Shown here: piece by piece, positions 9,066 through 19,413 of the stretch | Layout: each line of letters opens with the position of its first letter | How positions within the stretch are numbered: the stretch's first letter is position 1 | NCBI GenBank assembly: GCA_029779845.1 | Contig: JAKOZT010000098.1 | Location: forward strand, 1 to 64,000 | Direction: 5' to 3' | DNA from: Pseudomonadota bacterium | Lineage (GTDB): Bacteria > Pseudomonadota > Gammaproteobacteria > Burkholderiales > Burkholderiaceae_C | Length of the DNA stretch: 64,000 bases | Translations under genes and position numbers: made by a program | Notes under the pieces: model-generated | Database searches by the model: none | What the model was told of the DNA's origin: nothing | The model's input: the letters and a program-made list of their open reading frames with translations, nothing else

Positions 9066-11482
9066 TTCAGCAACCCCTTCAACAGCTTCTCCTTCAGCAC
9101 GTCCTTCGGCTTGGGCACCGAAGCGCCCGGCTCGGCCGGCTTGATGCCGAGCTTCTCGCCGAGCCTTTCCTTCAGCTTGTCTTCCACCTTGTTCTGCAAG
9201 GCGCCGGCGGCCACCGCCGACCACTGCACCTGCCAGTCGATCGCCTCGAAAGGCCCGGTCAGCCGCACCGGCACCGTCAGGCCCTTGAGCGCGGCGAGGT
9301 CCGCGCCGCCCTGGCCGGCGGTGCTGCCGGTGACGGTGGCGCGCGCGGTGTAGTCGATGCGGCCGCGGCCGATGTCGGCGAGCCCCTCGCCGCCCAGGCG
9401 CAGGAAGGGGCTCTTGACGTCCAGGTCCTTGTTGCGCGCCACGCCGTCGGCGATCTGGAAGGTGGCGTTCAGCTCGGAGAAATCGGTCTTCTCGGTCTGG
9501 CGCGCCTGCTCCACCGCGTCCTGCTTGAGGGACAGCGCCGCCTTGGCCTGGCGCAGCGTCTTGGCGAGGTTGATGCCCTTGATCGCGCCGTCGCGCAGGT
9601 TCAGCGCCGCGTTGCCGCGCAGGTGCGAACGCAGCTCCCCGACGCTGCGGCCGGTGGTGTCGACGTCGAGGTCGACGCGGCCGTTGCCTTCGAGCAGATC
9701 CTTGCCGGCCACGTCCTTGAGCAGCGCGTTGACGTTCACGCCGCTGGCCACCGCCTTCACCGCGATGCGGCTGGCGCGCGCATCGGCCAGCGCGTTGGCG
9801 GCCAGCGCGCCGCCCCAGGCCTTGGCCTGCAGCACCGGCACCTTGAGCATGCCGTTGTCGAGCTTGGCCTCGACGCGCGCATCGGCGATGCGGTACTGGC
9901 GGAAGGCCAGGCGGCCGGCGCGCAGCGCGATGTCGGCATCGAGCGCGCGCAGGCCCGACAGATCCACCGGCGCATCGGCCGGCGCCGGCTTGTCGCTGCC
10001 CGACGCCGCGCCGGCCGAGGCGGCCTCGGGCAGCAGCGTGTTGAGGTCGAGCGAATCGAAGCGGCCGTCGGCCTTGACGAAGACCGGGTGCGCGGCGAGG
10101 TTGGCGTTGCCGTCCACCGCGAAGTTGTTGGCGTTCAGCGCGCCGGCCACCGACCACCTGGCCGCCTGCGGCGAGGCGTTGGCGCTGCCGCGCAGCGTCA
10201 GCGCGAGCGGCTTGAGCTGCTTGTCCTGCAGGTCGGCCTTCAGTTCGAGCCCGGCCAGTTCGAGCGCCGACTTGGCCGGCTGCAGGCCGAGCCGGGCGCG
10301 CAGCGTGCCGGCGATCGTGCGGCCCGCGCCGGCGCTCTTGATGTCGGCCTCGAAGCCGGGCAGCGCGATCGCGTCGAAGTTGCCGGTGGGCGCGCCGCTC
10401 TTGAAGTCCGCCGCGATCGGCAGCTCGCCGCCGAGCGAGAAGCGGCCCTGCAGCGCGCTGCCGGCGAGCTTGTCGCCGGCCACGTCGAGGCGCGGCCAGT
10501 CGAGATCGAGCGCCAGCGCGTCCTTGCCGCGCTGGCCTTTCAGGCGCAGCTTCAGCGCCTCGACGCGCAAGGCCTGTTTCGCGGGATCGAACGCGAAGGC
10601 ATCGACGGCCAGGGTGCTGCCGGCGAGCTGGATCGCGCCGGCGCGCGCGCCGAGGGTCAGCTCCAGCTTCTGCGCCTGCGCCGCGCCCTGGGCGCCGTCC
10701 CAGGCGAGCGCGCCGCGCAGCTGCGCATCGACGTTGCTCGCGCCCGGCACGTCGCCATTCCAGGCGAGGTTCATGTCGGCGAGCTTCACCGAGCCGCTGG
10801 CCAGCTCGGGCGTCAGCGTGGTCTTGCCGGTCAGCGTGCCTTTGAGCGCAGGCTGCCTGAAGTCGGCGTTGGCCGAGAGTTCCACCGGCGACGCGATGCC
10901 GTCGGCGATGCGGCCGGTGCTCAGCTTGGCGAGCACCGCTTCGCCATCGAGCCTGGCCATGTCGTCCTTGATGCGGGCGCGCACGTCGGCGAGTTCGACG
11001 CGATCGACGTCGAAGCTCAGCGGCCTGGACGACGATGCCTCGGCCGGCGCCTTGTCCTTCGCGGGCGCCTCGTCCTTCGCGGCCGGCCCGGCGAGGTCGT
11101 CGGTGTTGCGCCTGCCCTGCGCATCGCGCAGCAGCTGCACGTGCACGCCGCTGGCTTCGACACGCCCCACCACCACGCGCCCCGACAGCAGCGGCAGCAC
11201 CTCGACGGCCAGCGCGGCCTTGTCGATCGCCGCGAACTGCTCTGCGCGGCCATGTTCGCTCAGGCTCACCTGGCTGAGCTTGACCGCGACGCGCGGGAAC
11301 ACCGACAGCTCGATCGGCCCGGCGATCACGAGCGTGCGGTCGCGGTTGGTCTTCATCCAGTCGACCGCCACGCCCTTGTAGCGGTTCGGATCGAAGCTGG
11401 CGACCAGCCACGCGGCCGCCGCGACGGCCACGAGGAGCAGCACCGCGAGCGCGATGACTATGCGCTTGATCCAGAGGGACAT
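9062..11482 (-). CDS. AsmA family protein
   Basis: An 806-residue envelope protein with one N-terminal membrane anchor (about 7-28, preceded by Lys/Arg) and a long periplasmic region. The AsmA signature ASFDPNRYKGVAVDWMK follows the anchor directly, and the C-terminal AsmA_2 region (about 560-760) contains LRDGAIKGINLAKTLRQAK. AsmA-like proteins are bridge-like lipid-transfer or outer-membrane assembly factors. Length is normal. It is followed by the MOSC gene with a GTGA overlap, so they are probably cotranscribed although no functional link is known. Confidence 0.92.
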   Translation of the reverse strand: MSLWIKRIVIALAVLLLVAVAAAAWLVASFDPNRYKGVAVDWMKTNRDRTLVIAGPIELSVFPRVAVKLSQVSLSEHGRAEQFAAIDKAALAVEVLPLLSGRVVVGRVEASGVHVQLLRDAQGRRNTDDLAGPAAKDEAPAKDKAPAEASSSRPLSFDVDRVELADVRARIKDDMARLDGEAVLAKLSTGRIADGIASPVELSANADFRQPALKGTLTGKTTLTPELASGSVKLADMNLAWNGDVPGASNVDAQLRGALAWDGAQGAAQAQKLELTLGARAGAIQLAGSTLAVDAFAFDPAKQALRVEALKLRLKGQRGKDALALDLDWPRLDVAGDKLAGSALQGRFSLGGELPIAADFKSGAPTGNFDAIALPGFEADIKSAGAGRTIAGTLRARLGLQPAKSALELAGLELKADLQDKQLKPLALTLRGSANASPQAARWSVAGALNANNFAVDGNANLAAHPVFVKADGRFDSLDLNTLLPEAASAGAASGSDKPAPADAPVDLSGLRALDADIALRAGRLAFRQYRIADARVEAKLDNGMLKVPVLQAKAWGGALAANALADARASRIAVKAVASGVNVNALLKDVAGKDLLEGNGRVDLDVDTTGRSVGELRSHLRGNAALNLRDGAIKGINLAKTLRQAKAALSLKQDAVEQARQTEKTDFSELNATFQIADGVARNKDLDVKSPFLRLGGEGLADIGRGRIDYTARATVTGSTAGQGGADLAALKGLTVPVRLTGPFEAIDWQVQWSAVAAGALQNKVEDKLKERLGEKLGIKPAEPGASVPKPKDVLKEKLLKGLLK

Positions 11483-11555
11483 GGCAGCACGGTAGCCGAA
11501 AAACGGAGGGCGGATTTTGCACCCCGTTGCGCACGGGGCGAAACAACCCCCTGCC

Positions 11556-11561
11556 TACAAT
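11556..11561 (+). promoter_or_regulatory. Candidate -10 of the UbiH-type gene
   Basis: TACAAT ending 8 bases before the ATG at 11570, in the intergenic region divergent from the AsmA gene. The predicted start site falls at the start codon. The -35 is weak or absent. Confidence 0.35.
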
Positions 11562-11569
11562 GCAAGCCG

Positions 11570-12691
11570 ATGAAACACGTGGACGTGCTGGTGCGGGGCG
11601 CGGGCATCGTCGGGCAGAGCCTGGCGCTGTCGCTGGCCCGGCTGGGCTTGCAGATCGGGTTGTGCCGCGACGAGCCGCGCGCGGGCGCCGCGCCCGACGT
11701 GCGCGCCTATGCGCTCAATGCCGCCTCGGTGGCGCTGCTGAAGTCGCTCAAGGTCTGGGACGCGCTGCCCGCGCATGCCGCGACGCCGGTCTACGACATG
11801 CACGTGCAGGGCGACGCCGAGGGCAGCGCGATCGACTTCTCCGCCTGGGAGCAGCGTGCCGGCGAACTGGCCTGGATCGTCGATGCGCCGGTGCTCGAAC
11901 GCGAACTCGCCGCGGCGGTGCGCTTCGCGCCGCACGTGCAGGTGCTGAGCGCCGCGCAGGCCGATCACGTCAAGGCCGATCTGGTGGCGCTGTGCGAAGG
12001 CAAGGCCTCGGCGACACGCGCGGCGCTGGGCGTGCGCTTCGAGCGCCACGACTACGGCCACAGCGCGATCGCCGCGCGGCTCGTCGCTTCGCGCCCACAC
12101 CTCGGCACGGCGCGGCAGTGGTTCCGCTCGCCCGACGTGCTGGCGCTGCTGCCCTTCGATGCGCCCGAGCCGCAGCGCAGCTGGGTGCTGGTGTGGTCGC
12201 TGCCGCGCGAGCGCTGCGCCGAGCTGATGGCGCTCGACGACGCGGCCTTCGCCGCCGCGCTGAACGAAGCCACGCGCGGCGAGGCCGGCGAGCTGAGCCT
12301 CGCCTCGCCGCGCGCCGAATGGCCGCTGGGCATCGCGCAGGCCAGCGCCTGGGCCGGCCCGGGCTGGGTGCTGCTCGGCGACGCCGCGCACCTGGTGCAC
12401 CCGCTCGCCGGCCAGGGCCTCAACCTGGGCCTGGCCGACGTGGCGGCGCTGTCGCGCGTGATCGCCGCGCGCGAGCCGTGGCGGCCGCTCGCCGACCCGA
12501 AACTGCTGCGCCGCTACGTGCGCGAACGCGCGCTGCCCACCTGGGCCATGGGCCGCATCACCGACGGATTGCTGCATTTGTTCGCGCAGCCGGCGCCGGC
12601 CGCGCGGGAACTGCGCAACCGCGGGCTCGGTCTGGTCAATCGTCTCACCCCGCTCAAGCGCTGGCTCACGGCCCGCGCGCTCGACAGCTGA
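11570..12691 (+). CDS. UbiH/UbiF/VisC/COQ6-family FAD monooxygenase
   Basis: A 373-residue flavin monooxygenase that probably hydroxylates the ubiquinone ring. The N-terminal FAD dinucleotide fold carries VRGAGIVGQSLALSLARLG, with Arg-Gly in place of the more usual Gly-Gly before Ala. The second FAD motif GDAAHLVHPLAGQGLNLG (about 270-287) is complete. ATG 11570 gives the family start. Which ring position it acts on (UbiH, UbiF or UbiI role) cannot be decided here. dsbC follows after 10 bases. Confidence 0.9.
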   Translation: MKHVDVLVRGAGIVGQSLALSLARLGLQIGLCRDEPRAGAAPDVRAYALNAASVALLKSLKVWDALPAHAATPVYDMHVQGDAEGSAIDFSAWEQRAGELAWIVDAPVLERELAAAVRFAPHVQVLSAAQADHVKADLVALCEGKASATRAALGVRFERHDYGHSAIAARLVASRPHLGTARQWFRSPDVLALLPFDAPEPQRSWVLVWSLPRERCAELMALDDAAFAAALNEATRGEAGELSLASPRAEWPLGIAQASAWAGPGWVLLGDAAHLVHPLAGQGLNLGLADVAALSRVIAAREPWRPLADPKLLRRYVRERALPTWAMGRITDGLLHLFAQPAPAARELRNRGLGLVNRLTPLKRWLTARALDS

Positions 12692-12701
12692 AAGATCTCC
12701 C

Positions 12702-13451
12702 ATGCACCGCATCACGTCCCTGACGCTCGCGTTCGTCGTCTTCGCCACGGCGCTGGCCGCCACCCCGGCCCAGGCGCAGGAAGCGGCCATCCGCAAGAAC
12801 CTCGCCGAACGCCTGCCCAACTTCCCGAAGATCGACGAGGTGGTCAAGAGCCCGATCCCCGGCCTCTACGAGGTGCGCTCGGGCACCGAGATCTTCTACA
12901 CCGACGAGCAGGGCAACTACATCGTCGACGGCCACCTGATCGATACGCGCACGCGCGCCAACCTGACGCAGGAGCGCATCGACAAGCTCACCGCGATCGA
13001 CTTCGCCAGGCTGCCCTTCAAGGACGCGATCGTCTGGAAGCAGGGCAACGGCGAACGCAAGATGGCCGTGTTCGCCGACCCGAACTGCGGCTACTGCAAG
13101 CGCTTCGAGCGCGACCTCAACGAGGTGAAGAACGTCACCGTCTACACCTTCCTGTACCCCATCCTCGGCGCCGATTCGCTGGAGAAGTCGAAGAACATCT
13201 GGTGCGCGAAGGACCGCAGCGCCGCCTGGCGCGACTGGATGCTCGAAGGCGCGACGCCGCCCAAGACCATGGGCCAGTGCGACAGCGCCGCGCTGCAGCG
13301 CAACGCCGAGTTCGGCCGCAAGTACCGCATCAACGGCACGCCCGGCGTGATCTTCGAAGACGGCAAGCGCGCGCCCGGCGCGATCAGCACCGAGCAGATC
13401 GAAAAGCAGCTGCTGGCCAGCCGCGCCGCTGCCGCCGGCGCCAAGCCGTGA
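12702..13451 (+). CDS. dsbC: Thiol:disulfide interchange protein DsbC
   Basis: A 249-residue periplasmic disulfide isomerase. A signal peptide covers about residues 1-25, ending TPAQAQ. An N-terminal dimerisation domain (about 30-90) precedes a thioredoxin fold with the CGYC active site in DPNCGYCKRF near 128-131. A second Cys pair (KNIWCAKD and GQCDSA) matches the structural disulfide of DsbC. Length is slightly above E. coli DsbC (236). It lies 10 bases after the UbiH-type gene, and its TGA overlaps the GTG of the M61 peptidase gene. Confidence 0.95.
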   Translation: MHRITSLTLAFVVFATALAATPAQAQEAAIRKNLAERLPNFPKIDEVVKSPIPGLYEVRSGTEIFYTDEQGNYIVDGHLIDTRTRANLTQERIDKLTAIDFARLPFKDAIVWKQGNGERKMAVFADPNCGYCKRFERDLNEVKNVTVYTFLYPILGADSLEKSKNIWCAKDRSAAWRDWMLEGATPPKTMGQCDSAALQRNAEFGRKYRINGTPGVIFEDGKRAPGAISTEQIEKQLLASRAAAAGAKP

Positions 13452-15196
13452 CGATCAGCTACCGCGTCGACGTCGCGGACGCGCACGCGCACCTGTTCCG
13501 CGTCACGCTGCGCGTGCCGCGGCCGGCGGCCGAGCAGCGCCTGAGCCTGCCGGTGTGGATCCCGGGCAGCTACCTGGTGCGCGAGTTCGCGCGCCATCTG
13601 TCCGACTTGCGCGCCGAGCAGGCCGGCCGGCCGGTGGCGCTGGAGCAGCTCGACAAGGCGACGTGGCTGGCGCGCTGCGCGGGGCGCGGCGAGCTGACGG
13701 TCAGCGCGCTGGTCTACGCCTTCGACACCTCGGTGCGCTGCGCCTTCCTCGACGCGCAGCGCGGCTTCTTCAACGGCACCGGGCTGTGCCTGCGCGTCGA
13801 AGGGCGCGAGGCCGAGGCGCAGCGCCTGCAGATCGGCACGCTGCCGCGCGGCTGGCAGGTGGCGACCGCGATGCGCGCGCTGAAGGCCGATGCGCAGGGG
13901 CGCGGCGTCTACGAGGCGGCCGACTACGACGAGCTGGTCGACCATCCCTTCGAGCTGGGCCGCTTCTGGCGCGGCGAATTCGAGGCGCACGGCGTGCCGC
14001 ACGAGTTGATCGTCTCCGGCGCATTGCCCGATTTCGACGGGCCGCGCCTGCTCGCCGATGCGCGGCGCATCTGCGAGGCGCAGATTTCCTTCTGGCATGG
14101 CGGGCGCAAGCCGAAGGCGCCGTTCTCGCGCTACGTCTTCCTGCTCAACACCGCCGAAGACGGGCACGGCGGCCTGGAGCACCGCGCCAGCACGGCGCTG
14201 CTGTCGGCGCGCCGCAACCTGCCCCAGCTCGGCCGCGGCGAGACCAGCGACGGCTACGCCGACCTGCTCGGCCTGATCAGCCACGAGTACTTCCACACCT
14301 GGAACGTCAAGCGGCTGCGCCCGGCCGAGTTCGCGCGCTACGACTACACGCAGGAGAACTACACGCGGCTGCTGTGGTTCTTCGAAGGCTTCACCTCCTA
14401 CTACGACGACCTGGTCCTGCGCCGCTGCGGCCTGATCGACACGCCGCGCTACCTGAAGCTGCTCGCGCGTACCGTCAGCGGCGTCGCCGCCACGCCCGGG
14501 CGCGAGGTGCAGAGCGTCGCCGAGGCGAGCTTCGACGCCTGGGTGAAGTACTACCGCAGCGACGAGAACACGCCCAACGCCACCATCAGCTACTACGCCA
14601 AGGGCGCGCTGGTGGCGCTGGCGCTGGACCTCACGCTGCGCCGCGACGGCAGCTCGCTCGACGCGGTGATGCGCGCGCTGTGGGACGCGAGCGGCGGCGG
14701 GACTATCGGCGAAGCCGACATCGCCGCCGCGCTGCAGCGCTGCGGCGGCCGCTCCTACGCGAAGGAGCTGGCCGAGTGGGTGCACGGCCGCGCCGAGCTG
14801 CCGCTGAAGGGTCTGCTACATGGCGCCGGCATCGAGTGGCAGGCGCAGCCGGCGACGCTGGCGCAGCGCCTCGGCCTGCGCGTGGCCGAGAGCGCGCTCA
14901 CCGGCGTCAAGGCCACCCACGTGCTGCGCGGCGGCGCGGCCGAAGCGGCCGGCATCGCGGCCGGCGACGAGCTGCTCGCCGTGGCCGGCTGGCGCGTGCG
15001 CCGCCTCGACGACGCGCTGCGCCTGATGACGCCGGGGCAGGGCAGCGAGTGGCTGCTGGCGCGCGACCAGCGCGTGCGGGCCGTCGACGTCGTGCTGCCG
15101 CGCGATGCTGGCATCGGCGCGCCGGTGCTGTTGACCGCCGACGCGAAGCCGGCCGCCGCTGCGCAGGCCTTGCGCGAGGCATGGCTGGGCCGCTGA
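13448..15196 (+). CDS. M61 family glycyl aminopeptidase-like metallopeptidase with PDZ domain
   Basis: A 582-residue zinc peptidase. The N-terminal M61 beta domain contains LPVWIPGSYLVREFARHL. The zinc motif HEYFH lies in ISHEYFHTWNVKRLRP near 278-282, and the downstream Glu is in FFEGFTSYYDDL. A C-terminal PDZ domain (about 475-550) is suggested by LRGGAAEAAGIAAGDELLAVAG. The start is GTG 13448, overlapping the dsbC stop as GTGA. No signal peptide is visible, so a cytoplasmic site is possible. It overlaps the DUF3108 gene by 16 bases. Confidence 0.92.
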   Translation: MTISYRVDVADAHAHLFRVTLRVPRPAAEQRLSLPVWIPGSYLVREFARHLSDLRAEQAGRPVALEQLDKATWLARCAGRGELTVSALVYAFDTSVRCAFLDAQRGFFNGTGLCLRVEGREAEAQRLQIGTLPRGWQVATAMRALKADAQGRGVYEAADYDELVDHPFELGRFWRGEFEAHGVPHELIVSGALPDFDGPRLLADARRICEAQISFWHGGRKPKAPFSRYVFLLNTAEDGHGGLEHRASTALLSARRNLPQLGRGETSDGYADLLGLISHEYFHTWNVKRLRPAEFARYDYTQENYTRLLWFFEGFTSYYDDLVLRRCGLIDTPRYLKLLARTVSGVAATPGREVQSVAEASFDAWVKYYRSDENTPNATISYYAKGALVALALDLTLRRDGSSLDAVMRALWDASGGGTIGEADIAAALQRCGGRSYAKELAEWVHGRAELPLKGLLHGAGIEWQAQPATLAQRLGLRVAESALTGVKATHVLRGGAAEAAGIAAGDELLAVAGWRVRRLDDALRLMTPGQGSEWLLARDQRVRAVDVVLPRDAGIGAPVLLTADAKPAAAAQALREAWLGR

Positions 15197-16272
15197 GCCG
15201 AACTGCCTTCGCGCCGCGACGACGCCTCGCCTTCGCCGCGCTCTGCGCCGGTGTGCTCGCGCTGCATGCGTGGTTCGTCACGGCGCTGCGCGACCGGCTG
15301 GGCGACATCGCGAGCCGTGCCGCGATGCCGGCGCGCATCGAGGTGGCCTACGTGCGCGAGCTGGAGCCGGCCGCGCCGCCGGCGGTGGCGCGGCCGGCCG
15401 TGCCCAAGCCGCGCGTGCGGCGCGCCGCGCCGCCGCTGCCGCCCGCCTCCGCGCCCGAGCCGGAGGCGAGCGAGTCTGAACCACCGGCGAGCGAGCTTGC
15501 GCCGGCCTGGCAGGAGCCACCGCCCGCGCCCGAGCCTGCCGCCGAAGCCCCTGCCGTCGCCGCCGCCGAACCGGCCAGCGCACCCGCCTCGGCCTCCGAG
15601 CCCTTCGCCTGGCCCACCGCCACGCGCCTGACCTACAAGCTGAGCGGCAACGTGCGCGGCGAGGTGCACGGCGACGCGCAGGTCGAATGGATACGCCAGG
15701 GCGAGCGCTACCAGGTGCACCTCGACGTGACCGTCGGCCTGCCCATCGCGCCGCTGATCTCGCGCCGCATGAGCAGCGACGGCGAGTTGACGGAGCAGGG
15801 CCTCTCGCCGCGCCGCTACGACGAGGACACCCGGCTGATGTTCCGCGCGCCGCGCCGCGTGACCCTGCGCTTCGAGCCCGACGCCATCGTGATGCCCGAC
15901 GGCCGCCGCCTGCGCCGCCAGCAGGGCGTGCAGGACACCGCCAGCCAGTTCGTGCAGCTCAGCTGGTTGTTCACCACGAAGCCCGGGCTGCTGCGCCCCG
16001 GCAACACCATCGACCTCGCACTCGCGCTGCCCAAGAGTGTCGACCGCTGGGTCTACGACGTGCTCGGCGAGGAGACGGTGGCGACGAGCTTCGGCGCGGT
16101 CGACGCCTTCCACCTCAAGCCGCGGCGCGTGTCGCGCCCGGGCGGCGACCTGGTGGCCGAGATCTGGTTCGCGCCGACGCTGCGCTACCTGCCGGCGCGC
16201 ATCCGCATCGAGCAGGACAGCGAGACCTTCATCGACCTGGTGCTCGCGCGCAAGCCGGAGCTGGCCCCGTAG
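15181..16272 (+). CDS. DUF3108 protein with TonB-like Pro/Ala/Glu-rich linker
   Basis: A 363-residue envelope protein of unknown function. A membrane segment near residues 15-32 follows a basic N-terminus. Residues about 58-140 form a low-complexity linker rich in Pro, Ala, Glu and Ser, like the periplasm-spanning arm of TonB. The rest is a DUF3108 domain (about 145-355) with beta-rich repeats such as LTYKLSGNVRGEVHGDAQVEW. The ATG at 15181 lies inside the end of the peptidase gene (16-base overlap), implying coupling. DUF3108 proteins are thought to be periplasmic; no enzymatic residues are recognisable. Confidence 0.85.
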   Translation: MAGPLSRTAFAPRRRLAFAALCAGVLALHAWFVTALRDRLGDIASRAAMPARIEVAYVRELEPAAPPAVARPAVPKPRVRRAAPPLPPASAPEPEASESEPPASELAPAWQEPPPAPEPAAEAPAVAAAEPASAPASASEPFAWPTATRLTYKLSGNVRGEVHGDAQVEWIRQGERYQVHLDVTVGLPIAPLISRRMSSDGELTEQGLSPRRYDEDTRLMFRAPRRVTLRFEPDAIVMPDGRRLRRQQGVQDTASQFVQLSWLFTTKPGLLRPGNTIDLALALPKSVDRWVYDVLGEETVATSFGAVDAFHLKPRRVSRPGGDLVAEIWFAPTLRYLPARIRIEQDSETFIDLVLARKPELAP

Positions 16273-16281
16273 CGCGCGCCG

Positions 16282-16287
16282 TATAGT
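16282..16287 (+). promoter_or_regulatory. Candidate -10 of the enoyl-CoA hydratase gene
   Basis: TATAGT, 26 bases upstream of the ATG. A ribosome site (AAAGGAGA) sits between it and the start codon. The -35 region is not consensus. Confidence 0.35.
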
Positions 16288-16313
16288 CGCCGCAGCACGA
16301 AAGGAGACGACCC

Positions 16314-17102
16314 ATGAGCTACCAGAACATCCTCGTCGAGACCCGCGGCAGCGGCGAGCGCCGCACCGGCTGGATCACGCTGAACCGCCCCAAGCAGCTC
16401 AACGCGCTGAACGACGCGCTGATGGACGAGCTGGGCGCCGCGCTGAAGGCCTTCGACGCCGACGAGGGCATCGGCTGCATCGTGATCACCGGCAGCGAGA
16501 AGGCGTTCGCCGCCGGCGCCGACATCGGCGCGATGGCGACGTGGACCTACATGGACGTCTACAAGAGCGACTACATCACGCGCAACTGGGAGACCATCCG
16601 CAGCGTGCGCAAGCCGGTGATCGCCGCGGTGGCCGGCTTCGCGCTGGGCGGCGGCTGCGAACTGGCGATGATGTGCGACTTCATCATCGCCGCCGACACG
16701 GCCAAGTTCGGCCAGCCCGAGATCAAGCTGGGCATCATCCCCGGCGCCGGCGGCACGCAGCGCCTGCCGCGCGCGATCTCCAAGGCCAAGGCGATGGACC
16801 TGGTGCTGACCAGCCGCATGATGGACGCCGCCGAGGCCGAGCGCGCCGGCCTGGTCTCGCGCGTGGTGCCTGCCGCCGAGCTGCTCGACGTGACGCTGGC
16901 CGCCGCGCAGACCATCTGCGAGTTCAGCGGCCCGAGTGTGATGATGGCCAAGGAGTGCATCAACCGCGCCTACGAAGGCCCGCTGGCCGACGGCATGCTG
17001 TTCGAGCGGCGCATGTTCCACTCGCTCTTCGCCACCGACGACCAGAAGGAAGGCATGGCCGCCTTCGTCGAGAAGCGCAAGCCGGGGTTCAGGCAGCGCT
17101 GA
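16314..17102 (+). CDS. Enoyl-CoA hydratase
   Basis: A 262-residue crotonase-fold enzyme of beta-oxidation, hydrating trans-2-enoyl-CoA. The oxyanion-hole loop [13 protein letters not shown] is present. Both catalytic glutamates of mitochondrial-type hydratase are seen, one in [11 protein letters not shown] and one in [19 protein letters not shown]. Length is normal. It has its own ribosome site (AAAGGAGA, 16299-16306) and candidate promoter, and is followed by a REP-like inverted pair. No other beta-oxidation genes adjoin it. Confidence 0.95.
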   Translation: MSYQNILVETRGSGERRTGWITLNRPKQLNALNDALMDELGAALKAFDADEGIGCIVITGSEKAFAAGADIGAMATWTYMDVYKSDYITRNWETIRSVRKPVIAAVAGFALGGGCELAMMCDFIIAADTAKFGQPEIKLGIIPGAGGTQRLPRAISKAKAMDLVLTSRMMDAAEAERAGLVSRVVPAAELLDVTLAAAQTICEFSGPSVMMAKECINRAYEGPLADGMLFERRMFHSLFATDDQKEGMAAFVEKRKPGFRQR

Positions 17103-17121
17103 GCGTCGAGGCCGTAGACAT

Positions 17122-17194
17122 CCGTTCGCCCTGAGCTTGTCGAAGGGCCTCGCGCTGCACGTCGGCCGGGCTTCGACGGGCTCAGCCCGAACGG
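17122..17194. repeat. REP-like inverted repeat pair
   Basis: Two 27-base arms (17122-17148 and 17168-17194) in inverted orientation, separated by 19 bases, lie between two convergent genes. They belong to the widespread intergenic family recognisable as TTCGAC..GCTCAG..CGAACGG. Within each arm a short hairpin is kept by compensatory change: GCCCT/AGGGC on the left and GGGCT/AGCCC on the right. Together they can fold into a long cruciform and probably act as a bidirectional transcript end. I saw no second copy in the window. Confidence 0.75.
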
Positions 17195-17237
17195 GATCTA
17201 TGCGACTGAGCGCGAAACGGCATGCGCGCCATGCCCC

Positions 17238-17804
17238 TCAAGGTTGAACCCAGCGCGCCCCATGCCCGTTGAACACCGCGCGCCGGTGCCCGTCGGGGTG
17301 CAGCTCGAGCCAGTCGATGGACTCGATGCTCGCCTCGATGACGGCGAAGTAGTCGTGCGCCACCGGCTCGTGCGGCGGCGGGGGCGGTGCCGGCGTGGTG
17401 ACCGGCGCGCCGGGCGGCAGCGGCGAGAGGTAGTCCTGCGCGGCCGGCGTGAGGCGCACGCGCGCCCAGCGCGACGAGGCCGCCAGCCCCGACATCTCGA
17501 TGTCCAGCCGCACGCGGCAGCGCAGCTGCCAGCCCAGCGGCTGTGACCACATCACCAGCGTGCCGTGCGGATGGCTCAGCAGCTGGCGCACCTTGCCGGC
17601 GCGCTCGTCGGTGTAGATCAGCAGTTCCTTCTGGCGCTCGTCGAGCTCGCGCAGCACCACGGTGCGCGCGTCGGCGCGCTCGCCGTCGACCGTCGCCAGC
17701 ACCGGCGTGCGCCAGGGGTGAGACTTGTCGGCGACGCACAGCGTCAGCTGCTGCCAGATGGCCGCCTCGATGGCGCCGAGCGTCGCGAGGCGGTCCGTCG
17801 TCAT
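17238..17804 (-). CDS. Pyridoxamine 5'-phosphate oxidase family FMN-binding protein (Alr4036-like)
   Basis: A 188-residue split-barrel flavoprotein. It resembles the Alr4036-type PNPOx-like group: PWRTPVLATVDGERADARTVVLRE near the N-terminus for FMN phosphate contact, then IYTDERAGKVRQLLSHPHGTLVMW. It lacks the C-terminal PNPOx substrate motif that true PdxH carries, so pyridoxal phosphate synthesis is not implied. It starts one base after the lysS stop and is probably cotranscribed with it. Confidence 0.85.
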   Translation of the reverse strand: MTTDRLATLGAIEAAIWQQLTLCVADKSHPWRTPVLATVDGERADARTVVLRELDERQKELLIYTDERAGKVRQLLSHPHGTLVMWSQPLGWQLRCRVRLDIEMSGLAASSRWARVRLTPAAQDYLSPLPPGAPVTTPAPPPPPHEPVAHDYFAVIEASIESIDWLELHPDGHRRAVFNGHGARWVQP

Positions 17805-17805
17805 C

Positions 17806-19326
<1,521 letters not shown>

Positions 19327-19348
19327 GGCGGGGTCCGGTGGACCGGCG

Positions 19349-19354
19349 ATTTTA
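19349..19354 (-). promoter_or_regulatory. Candidate -10 of lysS
   Basis: TAAAAT on the minus strand, 22 bases before the lysS ATG. No clear -35 is seen. Confidence 0.3.
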
Positions 19355-19368
19355 GGGGGGCCGGCCGG

Positions 19369-19374
19369 TATCAT
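19369..19374 (+). promoter_or_regulatory. Candidate -10 of polysaccharide block A
   Basis: TATCAT, 39 bases before the TTG start of the first glycosyltransferase, divergent from lysS. It is the only promoter-like element I see ahead of the first cluster gene. Confidence 0.25.
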
Positions 19375-19413
19375 TCGCAGTCATCCCGCCGGCGCCGCGC
19401 CGGCCGCGTCCGA

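Noticed and set aside
8208..11546. One long minus ORF covering both the MOSC protein and the AsmA region
   Set aside because: The upstream two thirds lie in a different frame from the AsmA protein and read as Arg/Gln-rich shadow; the MOSC gene starts at GTG 9065.
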